Positions 1-5,578 of a DNA stretch of 8,271 nt are shown here, piece after piece. How positions within the stretch are numbered: position 1 is the stretch's first letter; every line of letters begins with the position of its first letter. Under the pieces are notes generated by a model. The model was not told where the DNA came from, ran no database searches, and saw only the letters and a program-made list of their open reading frames with translations. The position numbers and the translations under genes are program-made. Source of the DNA: Candidatus Avelusimicrobium alvi. Its GTDB lineage: Bacteria > Elusimicrobiota > Elusimicrobia > Elusimicrobiales > Elusimicrobiaceae. The stretch is from assembly GCA_002329395.1 (NCBI GenBank), contig DCTQ01000048.1, positions 1 through 8,271 on the forward strand. Direction: 5' to 3'.

Positions 1-12
1 GAAGGAGTTTCT

Positions 13-1089
13 ATGAAACATATTTTTATCGTGTTATCCCTGCTGCCAGTCCCGTTACTCGCAGCAGCAGAAAATAAAATCAAAATGGTAACATACTTTC
101 CCGTGCCGTATGTGGCATACAGCAAGATTAACGCCAGTAAACAATTAGACATAGGCCTTACGTCAGCTTGTGAAATGAACCTGGGCTGTTCAGAATCCGG
201 CGCTTTGGGTATTCGCCCGTTACAGGCCACAACAGTCAACCTGAACCGGGGAAAGCTGGATTTAAACACGGCTTCTGCCGTAAAAAGCACGGACGTAATG
301 TTGGGGAGCGGCTCCGGTGAGGCAAACATAGATTTTATCCAAAACCTGCGTATCGGCACGTTAAACAACGGTTACAGTTTGGAAGCCGCTGATATGACGG
401 TGGACGAGCTCAAGTTGTTTGCGTCGCATATGAAATCCGGCGGGGAGAAATTTCCTTCCTGCGCGGCGACGGGAGCGAGCGGTGCGCCGCAGGTATCTTG
501 GCAGAAGGTAAAACTCAAGAAAGCGGAAGAAGTGTATTTGGTATGCGGCAACCCCGGAGAGGTCTCCAGGTGCGAACCTACCCATAACGGGCAGGAAACG
601 TATACCGAAACGTGTCCCTCCGGCCAAACGGGCAGTATCAGGTATACGTGGGATTATGATGCCTGCACCTATCGCAGACAGAGTACTTGTACTGCTGCGG
701 CTCAGAAAAAATGTATTGTCGCGAAAGAGTGGAAAGAGTTTGAATTTGAGGCGCGCATTCAAACCGTATATGACACATCCAACTGTGTGGGTATGATTGA
801 CTTTGCAACGTATCAGGCCAATATCAAATGCGGTGATTATTCCATCCCTCAAGCCTATACTGACTGTAAACTCGGAGAAGACTGCCCGCAAATTACCCCC
901 GGATATTATATATATGACATATGGGCTATTCCGGATCTGAACAGAAACGTCGGGCCCAATTCGTGGATGTTAAAAAAGGTCGGGATTTACTGTGTTAAGA
1001 TTGACCTGGTTGCGGAGGATGCTTGTCTGGAAGGAGTGGACCTGAGCTCTCCTCCTCCGGGCGAACATTGGTACCGTTTTGATTGTTGA
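13..1089 (+). CDS. Secreted cysteine-rich protein of unknown function
   Basis: I do not recognise a characterised family. Residues 1-18 look like a Sec signal peptide (hydrophobic run, then LLAAA), so the protein is probably periplasmic or surface-exposed. The mature part begins with an aromatic/proline block (MVTYFPVPYVAYSKI, 25-39) followed by Cys53 and Cys59. Residues 60-145 are Cys-free and rich in Asn, Leu and Gly. From 150 to the last residue come 14 more cysteines, giving 16 in all; an even number in an exported protein suggests disulfides. Residues 187-226 contain a CPSGQTGSI segment with flanking Cys and Trp, resembling small modules of secreted or pilus/tail-tip proteins; this is resemblance only. 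The ATG at 13 is supported by AAGGAG at 2-7. Sampled stretches are more AT-rich than the genes downstream. It ends before a terminator and appears transcriptionally separate from pal. The N-terminal block may mark a lineage-specific secreted family (recollection, unverified). Confidence 0.8.
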   Translation: MKHIFIVLSLLPVPLLAAAENKIKMVTYFPVPYVAYSKINASKQLDIGLTSACEMNLGCSESGALGIRPLQATTVNLNRGKLDLNTASAVKSTDVMLGSGSGEANIDFIQNLRIGTLNNGYSLEAADMTVDELKLFASHMKSGGEKFPSCAATGASGAPQVSWQKVKLKKAEEVYLVCGNPGEVSRCEPTHNGQETYTETCPSGQTGSIRYTWDYDACTYRRQSTCTAAAQKKCIVAKEWKEFEFEARIQTVYDTSNCVGMIDFATYQANIKCGDYSIPQAYTDCKLGEDCPQITPGYYIYDIWAIPDLNRNVGPNSWMLKKVGIYCVKIDLVAEDACLEGVDLSSPPPGEHWYRFDC

Positions 1090-1104
1090 CGTCCGTATTT
1101 ATTC

Positions 1105-1129
1105 AAGCCCCGCCGCAAGCGGGGCTTTT
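1105..1129 (+). terminator. Rho-independent terminator after the Cys-rich secreted gene
   Basis: A perfect 9-bp stem (AAGCCCCGC, 1105-1113, pairing with 1119-1127) encloses a 5-base CGCAA loop, and the run of T ends at 1129. The T tract is short (TTTT, then C and an AT-rich stretch), but the GC-rich stem lies 16 bases after the stop codon, where a terminator is expected. It separates the first gene from the pal operon. Confidence 0.8.
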
Positions 1130-1216
1130 CTAATATAAAATTTACGTTGCCCGAAAGCGGCAAAACCGATTAAATAAAAATACACATTAAGGAAGGCGGA
1201 TACGGGGGGATATGCA

Positions 1217-1246
1217 TTGACCCGGGGGTGCAAAGTCTGCTATGAT
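1217..1246 (+). promoter_or_regulatory. Sigma70-type extended -10 promoter of the pal-cpoB-tolB operon
   Basis: TTGACC at 1217-1222 matches five of six -35 consensus bases. TATGAT at 1241-1246 matches five of six -10 bases. The spacer is 18 bases, and TGC directly before the -10 box supplies the extended -10 TGn element. Transcription would start around 1252-1254, leaving a leader of roughly 33 bases before the pal ATG. The site follows a terminator, which fits the start of a new transcription unit. The housekeeping sigma consensus is assumed to hold in this organism. Confidence 0.75.
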
Positions 1247-1275
1247 TTATGTGTAGAAGTAAAAAAATCTATAAC

Positions 1276-1280
1276 GGAGA
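1276..1280 (+). promoter_or_regulatory. Ribosome binding site that fixes the pal start
   Basis: GGAGA lies 5 bases before the ATG at 1286. The reading frame stays open upstream to a TTG at 1217, but that codon is the -35 box and would lie outside the transcript. Starting at 1286 also places a clean lipoprotein signal peptide at the N-terminus. Confidence 0.85.
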
Positions 1281-1285
1281 AAGAC

Positions 1286-1795
1286 ATGAAAAACTTACTC
1301 AGAGTAGTCTTGGTTTTGGCCTTGGCCGCCGGCTTGACCGCCTGCAAAAAGAACGTGAAAGATGACGCCAACGCCGACCTGACCGCCGGTACCGGCACCG
1401 AAATGGTGTTGGAAGAAACCACGGTCGTGGAAGAAGTGCCCGCCCAAGAAGTGGCGCTGGGCATTGTGCATTTTGCTTTGGACAAATACAGCCTATCCGC
1501 TGACGCCCGCAAAATCGTGGAAGCCAACGCCCAGGCCATTAAATCCGCCGGCGCCGTTGCTTCCTACAAAGTAACCGTAGAAGGTAACTGCGACGACAGA
1601 GGCACCATCGCTTACAACATTGCGCTGGGCCAGAAAAGAGCTGACGAAGTAAAGGCTTACTACGTGCGCCTCGGCATTCCGGCCGCCAACATCACCACCG
1701 TTTCTTACGGTGAAGAAAAACCGGTTTGCTACGAAGCCACCCAGTCCTGCTGGGCCAAAAACCGCAGAGCTGACACCTTGCTGAAAGTCAACTAA
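1286..1795 (+). CDS. pal: Peptidoglycan-associated outer-membrane lipoprotein Pal
   Basis: Pal anchors the outer membrane to peptidoglycan and is the partner of TolB in the Tol-Pal system used in envelope constriction. The 169-residue product has a lipoprotein signal with lipobox LTAC; Cys20 is the lipidation site. A flexible acidic, Thr-rich linker (about 21-55) leads into an OmpA-like domain (about 57-169). Visible hallmarks are VEGNCDDRGT (98-107), YNIALGQKRA (110-119) and AKNRRAD (157-163). By alignment with OmpA, Asp103 and Arg118 are the residues expected to bind the diaminopimelate side chain. Cys148 and Cys155 flank a short loop before the NRR motif and could form a disulfide; Cys102 is a further cysteine beside the ligand site. 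Length is typical of the family. It is first in the operon, with a strong promoter and good ribosome binding site, consistent with an abundant lipoprotein. It lies 33 bases before cpoB. Confidence 0.95.
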   Translation: MKNLLRVVLVLALAAGLTACKKNVKDDANADLTAGTGTEMVLEETTVVEEVPAQEVALGIVHFALDKYSLSADARKIVEANAQAIKSAGAVASYKVTVEGNCDDRGTIAYNIALGQKRADEVKAYYVRLGIPAANITTVSYGEEKPVCYEATQSCWAKNRRADTLLKVN

Positions 1796-1828
1796 TTGAT
1801 TGTTTTGTTATAAGGAGCCCGAACCCAA

Positions 1829-2521
1829 ATGAAAAACGTTACCAAACTACTTTTTATGGCAGGTTCGGGCTTCTTATTGTCCGGCTGCATCGCAAGCGAG
1901 CGCGATATGAGCACGCTTAAACTGCAGCTTAAAGAATTAAATTCCACGATTGTGCAGATGCAGTCCAACCAGGCCGAGCTTGCCAGCAAGATGGAAGAGC
2001 TCAACCGCAACCTGTCCGTTTCCAACGAAAACCTGTCGCAGGTGGACTCGCAGATTTCCAGTCTGTCCGCTAAACTGGATGATTTAACCGCATCCGTCCG
2101 TCCCGCCGCCGGCGCGTCTTCCGCGTCCGCCGCGCAGCCGGCCGCCTTGCTGCCTTCCGATTTGTTTGCCGAATCCAAAAGCCATCTTGACAAAGGCGCC
2201 TACGAATCCGCCGCCATGGGCTTTAAACTTTACGTAACGAAATACCCGGACAGCGAAAACGCGGAACAAGCCTATATGTATATGGGCGACGCGTATGTGG
2301 CCGCCGGCCAGACCAAACCGGCCGCCGTGGCGTACGCCACCGTGCTGCAAAAATTTCCGAAAAGCAAATCCATTCCTGCCGCGCGCCTGAAATACGCCCT
2401 GAGCATCGTGCCGCTGGGCAAGACCGACGAGGCCAAACGCTATTTGTCCTCCGTGGTGCAGGAATTTCCGTCCTCACCCGAAGCCAAACAGGCCAAGGCC
2501 GAGCTGGCCAAAATCAAATAA
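1829..2521 (+). CDS. cpoB: Tol-Pal accessory protein CpoB (YbgF), predicted lipoprotein
   Basis: CpoB/YbgF proteins associate with the Tol-Pal system and, in E. coli, coordinate peptidoglycan synthesis with outer-membrane constriction. The 230-residue product starts with a lipoprotein signal ending in lipobox LSGC (Cys20), so it is probably membrane-anchored, whereas E. coli CpoB is soluble and periplasmic. Residues 26-88 form a heptad-rich coiled coil typical of the trimerising N-terminal region. An Ala/Pro/Ser-rich linker covers about 90-107. Three TPR-like repeats follow (about 110-140, 146-177 and 183-215), each with the A-x-YPDS or FPxS type of turn. The start has AAGGAG at 1812-1817, 11 bases upstream, a rather long spacing. 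The gene lies between pal and tolB; the usual order places it after pal at the end of the operon. The family call rests on domain order and neighbours. Confidence 0.9.
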   Translation: MKNVTKLLFMAGSGFLLSGCIASERDMSTLKLQLKELNSTIVQMQSNQAELASKMEELNRNLSVSNENLSQVDSQISSLSAKLDDLTASVRPAAGASSASAAQPAALLPSDLFAESKSHLDKGAYESAAMGFKLYVTKYPDSENAEQAYMYMGDAYVAAGQTKPAAVAYATVLQKFPKSKSIPAARLKYALSIVPLGKTDEAKRYLSSVVQEFPSSPEAKQAKAELAKIK

Positions 2522-2551
2522 CGCGCCGGTTGGGGCGCGGGTTATCCGTTC

Positions 2552-3850
2552 ATGAAAAAACTGTTTTCTTACACCTTTATTGTTGCCGCATTCTTTTTTT
2601 CCTGCGCCGTTTTGCACGCCGCGCAGCCCAAGACGGACGTGTACATCGGTATTACTTCCGTAGGCAATAAACGGCTGCCGGCCATCGGTATGCCGGCTTT
2701 CCGCTATACGGACGACAAAGCCCAGGCCGCCGCCGTGCAGGTGCACGACGTGATGCGCGCGGATTTGCTGTTTGCGCGGTATTTTGACGTAACCGAAGAC
2801 GGCCCGGCGTTTGACCCGCAAAATCTCAGCCAGTCGCTGACCCAGTGGGGCAAGGCGCGCGCCAGCTACCTGCTGGCGGGCGACATCAGCTACGCCGCCC
2901 CCTATTACACCATTAAAATTTACGTGTACGATATTTCCACCCGCTCTCCCGTGTTTGCCAAAGCGTTTAAAGGAACCGAAAGCAGCCTGCGGCGGCTGGC
3001 GCATATCGCGTCGGACCAGATTGTGTCGGCGCTGACGGGTAAACGCGGCATCGCGGATACGAAAATTGCGTTTTCCAACAATTCCACGCGCCATAAAGAA
3101 ATCTACGTGGTGGATTACGACGGCGAAAACCTGCAAAAACTGACCAACGACCGCAGCATCGCCATTCTGCCGCGCTGGTCCAAGGACGGACGCATTTTTT
3201 ACACGACGTACAAATATAAAAACCCGGATATTTTCGCCATTGATTTGCGCGCGGGCAAAATCGCGCCCATTATCATCCGCGGCGGGCTGAGCCTGATCGG
3301 CGGTGTTTCCCCCGACGGGAAAGCGCTTGCGTTTACGAGCTCTGGCGGCGTCAACCCCAGCATTTATATTTACAATTTGGAAACGCACGAGAAAAAACGC
3401 ATCACCAACAAAGCTTCCGTGGACGGTTCGCCTTCTTATTCGCCGGACGGAAAATATATTACGTTTGTATCCAACCGCGCGGGCAACCCGCAGATTTACG
3501 TAATGGAACTCGCCACCGGCGACACCCGCCCGCTGACAAAAACCTTCAACTGGTCCGACAGCCCGCAGTGGTCCCCCACTGGGGAATGGATTGTGTTTAC
3601 GGGGCGCGAGTCGCCGTATCATCCGATGGATATTTTTCTGGTGGACTTGACGGGCACGCAGATTCGCCGCCTGACTACGGACGCGGGTTCTAACGAGGAC
3701 CCGACCTGGTCCCCCGACGGCCGCTTTATCGCGTTTACGACCACGCGCAACGGCAAACGCCAGCTGTATTTGATGGATATGGACGGCAGTGCGCCGCACT
3801 TGCTGGCGGATTTGGAAGGGGATTCCTTTACGCCGCACTGGAGTTTTTAA
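2552..3850 (+). CDS. tolB: Tol-Pal system periplasmic protein TolB
   Basis: TolB is a periplasmic protein that binds Pal and relays the energised TolA signal. The product is 432 residues, about the length of E. coli TolB (430). Residues 1-24 form a signal peptide (KK, hydrophobic run, LHAA). The N-terminal alpha/beta domain covers about 26-165 and includes the conserved-type YLLAGDIS and YTIKIYVYD segments. A six-bladed beta-propeller occupies about 168-432, with PD40-type repeats recognisable by IYVVDYDGENLQKLT (184-198), SPDGKALAF (253-261), YSPDGKYITFVSNR (296-309), WSPTGEWIVFT (340-350) and WSPDGRFIAFTTTRNG (386-401). I see no convincing Shine-Dalgarno sequence before the ATG at 2552. The gene follows cpoB by 30 bases in the same frame and is last in the operon, followed by a strong terminator. 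Cys18 in the signal peptide is not in a canonical lipobox. Confidence 0.95.
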   Translation: MKKLFSYTFIVAAFFFSCAVLHAAQPKTDVYIGITSVGNKRLPAIGMPAFRYTDDKAQAAAVQVHDVMRADLLFARYFDVTEDGPAFDPQNLSQSLTQWGKARASYLLAGDISYAAPYYTIKIYVYDISTRSPVFAKAFKGTESSLRRLAHIASDQIVSALTGKRGIADTKIAFSNNSTRHKEIYVVDYDGENLQKLTNDRSIAILPRWSKDGRIFYTTYKYKNPDIFAIDLRAGKIAPIIIRGGLSLIGGVSPDGKALAFTSSGGVNPSIYIYNLETHEKKRITNKASVDGSPSYSPDGKYITFVSNRAGNPQIYVMELATGDTRPLTKTFNWSDSPQWSPTGEWIVFTGRESPYHPMDIFLVDLTGTQIRRLTTDAGSNEDPTWSPDGRFIAFTTTRNGKRQLYLMDMDGSAPHLLADLEGDSFTPHWSF

Positions 3851-3879
3851 GCGCGGCGGTTACGGCAACCGTTTCAGGC

Positions 3880-3915
3880 ACCGGGAACGAAAGGTTTTTC
3901 GTTCCCGGTATTTTT
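3880..3915 (+). terminator. Rho-independent terminator of the pal-cpoB-tolB operon
   Basis: A perfect 13-bp stem (3880-3892 with 3897-3909) and 4-base GGTT loop are followed by A and five T (3911-3915). It begins 30 bases after the tolB stop. A smaller hairpin (CGGTT at 3857-3861, AACCG at 3867-3871) precedes it and may be incidental. Read on the minus strand the stem lacks a T tract, so it should act mainly on plus-strand transcripts. Confidence 0.92.
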
Positions 3916-4037
3916 ATGGGATAAACCCTGTTTGCCGGCCGCGTATGCGCGTTTTGTGTTTGAGTGAGGCGGTCAGCCCGGCCCGCGCGCGGCGTTTGGC
4001 TTTCATCCTTTTTAGATTTTCCTGTTTGACTGTACAT

Positions 4038-4070
4038 AAAAAATCCCCGGGCCTGTATCAGCCCGGGGAT
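4038..4070 (-). terminator. Rho-independent terminator of the minus-strand block
   Basis: A perfect 10-bp stem (ATCCCCGGGC at 4043-4052 with GCCCGGGGAT at 4061-4070) has an 8-base loop. On the minus strand it is followed by T residues running to 4038. It lies 15 bases beyond the stop of the RDD gene, and faces the tolB terminator, so the two convergent operons are insulated from each other. Confidence 0.92.
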
Positions 4071-4085
4071 GTCGGTTTGTTAAAT

Positions 4086-4922
4086 TTAGTAGCAGGCTTC
4101 TATGCCGGTGAATGTGCAGGAATTGCCGGAGAGTTCCTCGCAGCAGACTTTGTTCCCGCCCGGCGGCAGGTAGAGGGCGTAGCCTGCTTCCGTATTGCGT
4201 ATGGCGCGGTATCCGTCCATGTTGCGGTGGAACGTAAAGCCGTTTTCTTCCAGCGGCTGAGCCAGTAAACTGCGCTGCGAAGCCAGCTGCAGAAGCCGCA
4301 CGGAAGCCCGGCCGGAGAGTTCGGGTTCCGCCGTGGCTTCGGCGTTTATTATGGTGGAAATCATACCGAAGGTAAACAGCAGCGCCGCCAGCGCCGTCAG
4401 AACGGCCAGCCATACCAAATGTTTGGGGGTGTCGGGCAGATCGTCCCCCGCGCTGAAATCCGCGCGGACGACGTACGTTTCCGCGATATAATCGTGCAGG
4501 GCGCGTTTGCGGTTGGTGCATGCGGCCATAATAAAGCCGAGGTACGCCAGCGCGTAGGACAAAAATTTGGAGCATACGCGGCCCGTCGCGCGGCCGAAAC
4601 CGATGCGTCCGCCGTCGGAGCCCACCACTTTAATTCCCAAGAGGCGTTTGCCGAACGTAGCCTGGCGCGGGCCGCTCTCCTGCCAAGCAAAATACAGCCA
4701 GAAAGAGATAATCGCCAGCACCTGCCACAGCAGGTAGATGATGACGAGGGCCGCCAAATGCACGCCTGCCGCGTCCGTGCCTTCGGCGCGGCTCATGGCC
4801 AGGCCCTGCCAGAACATCAGCGGCAGGCAGATAACGGCGGGCGGGACGGCGGCTAAAAGCGTGTCGGCCAGGAATGCGATGGCGCGCCGCCAAAAACCGG
4901 CATAGGGATAAATGCGGGACAT
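4086..4922 (-). CDS. RDD-family membrane protein with a cysteine-rich C-terminal domain
   Basis: RDD proteins are small multi-pass inner-membrane proteins of mostly unknown function, some proposed as transporters. The RDD signature is clear: FWRRAIAFLAD (10-20), FGKRLLGIKVV (90-100) and ALHDYIAETYVV (141-152). Hydrophobic segments lie at about 14-39, 53-80, 120-135 and 168-192. After the last one comes an apparently extracytoplasmic tail of about 85 residues ending in Cys260, Cys261, Cys269 and Cys277, one residue from the C-terminus. The tail has a pilin-like flavour: a hydrophobic helix, an Ala/Glu-rich continuation, then a Tyr/Gly-rich beta region with paired cysteines. It has no prepilin cleavage site. 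Typical RDD proteins stop soon after the RDD domain, so this tail is an addition. AAGGAG (4928-4933 on the minus strand) lies 5 bases before the ATG. It is the last gene of the minus block; function is unknown. Confidence 0.88.
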   Translation of the reverse strand: MSRIYPYAGFWRRAIAFLADTLLAAVPPAVICLPLMFWQGLAMSRAEGTDAAGVHLAALVIIYLLWQVLAIISFWLYFAWQESGPRQATFGKRLLGIKVVGSDGGRIGFGRATGRVCSKFLSYALAYLGFIMAACTNRKRALHDYIAETYVVRADFSAGDDLPDTPKHLVWLAVLTALAALLFTFGMISTIINAEATAEPELSGRASVRLLQLASQRSLLAQPLEENGFTFHRNMDGYRAIRNTEAGYALYLPPGGNKVCCEELSGNSCTFTGIEACY

Positions 4923-4951
4923 AATTTCTCCTTGTGTGTCTTAGTGTGGGT

Positions 4952-4984
4952 GCGGACGGGTGCGGTAAAACCGCCGGAGTCCGC
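4952..4984 (-). other. Nested inverted repeat between tdk and the RDD gene
   Basis: An outer 6-bp stem (4952-4957 with 4979-4984) and an inner 5-bp stem (GCGGT at 4962-4966 with ACCGC at 4970-4974, AAA loop) are separated by a 4x4 internal loop. It lies in the 71-base tdk-RDD gap, starting 9 bases after the tdk stop in the direction of transcription. No T tract follows on the minus strand, so it is not a standard terminator. It could stabilise or partly attenuate the transcript, or be chance in GC-rich DNA. Confidence 0.4.
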
Positions 4985-4993
4985 CCAAAACGG

Positions 4994-5563
4994 CTATTTG
5001 CGCGGCTTTTTATAACAGCGGCGGCAGCGGGCCTGGTAAGCGTCCGTCGTGCCTACCACAATGCGTTTTTTGTCTTTGCTGATGCGCTGGGTGAAACTCG
5101 CGGGGTTGCCGCATTTGGTGCATACGGCCAGATTTTTGGTTACGTATTCGGCCTTGGCCAAAAGGGCGGCGGTTACCTCAAAAGGTTCGGCGCGGTAGTC
5201 GGTGTCCAGCCCGGCCACAATGACGCGCTTGCCGGCTTTGGCCAGCTTGTCGCACACGTCCACGATGCCGGCGTCAAAAAAATTGACTTCGTCAATAGCC
5301 ACGACCTGCGTGTCCTTTTCTATCAGCGGCAGGATTTCTTCCGACTTTTTGACGCACGTGGCCGCCACTTTGTTTTGGTTGTGGCTGGTGATGCTGTCTA
5401 TGCCGTAGCGGGTGTCTATCTTGGAGTTAAACAGCTGCACTTTTTGTTTTGCAATCAGCGCGGTGCGCACGCGGCGGATGAGCTCTTCGGTTTTGCCGGA
5501 AAACATACATCCGCAGATCATTTCAATCCAGCCTTGTTTGTGGTATATCAGCGGGTTTGCCAT
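4994..5563 (-). CDS. tdk: Thymidine kinase (type II, TK1-like)
   Basis: It phosphorylates thymidine to dTMP with ATP in the cytoplasmic pyrimidine salvage pathway. The 189-residue product has the family's usual length and order. The Walker A P-loop is GCMFSGKT (18-25). Walker B is AIDEVNFF (89-96), with Glu92 in the position of the catalytic base. Two zinc-binding CxxC pairs are present (Cys148/Cys151 and Cys180/Cys183), bracketing the lasso region (about 155-178) that closes over the nucleoside. GTTDAYQARC (171-180) is the substrate-backbone-binding segment. All key residues are present, so it is probably active. GAGGAG (5570-5575, minus strand) lies 6 bases before the ATG, inside the 15-base gap after lptD, which suggests co-transcription with lptD. 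There is no obvious functional link to LPS assembly. Confidence 0.96.
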   Translation of the reverse strand: MANPLIYHKQGWIEMICGCMFSGKTEELIRRVRTALIAKQKVQLFNSKIDTRYGIDSITSHNQNKVAATCVKKSEEILPLIEKDTQVVAIDEVNFFDAGIVDVCDKLAKAGKRVIVAGLDTDYRAEPFEVTAALLAKAEYVTKNLAVCTKCGNPASFTQRISKDKKRIVVGTTDAYQARCRRCYKKPRK

Positions 5564-5578
5564 AGCCAGCTCCTCTTG

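Noticed and set aside
361..891. Open frame of 176 codons antisense to the cysteine-rich secreted gene
   Set aside because: It lies wholly inside a gene with a signal peptide, ribosome binding site and terminator, has no recognisable domain, and its residues look like an antisense shadow.
1212..1220. Minimal ATG-CAT-TGA leader frame after a G-rich run before pal
   Set aside because: It overlaps the -35 box, so it lies upstream of the predicted transcript start; a two-codon frame is expected by chance.
2474..3838. Open frame of 454 codons on the minus strand, opposite tolB
   Set aside because: It lies almost entirely opposite tolB, whose domains and propeller repeats are unmistakable. The antisense frame is Arg/Gly/Val-rich with no motifs, as expected when GC-rich third positions remove stops from the opposite strand.
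4026..4054. TTGACT on the plus strand as a possible promoter in the convergent intergenic region
   Set aside because: No -10-like hexamer lies at 16-18 bases; that position is the GC-rich stem of the minus-strand terminator.
3789..4268. Open frame running from the tolB 3' end through the intergenic region into the RDD gene
   Set aside because: It crosses both terminators and both flanking genes in the wrong frame or strand, and has no recognisable features.
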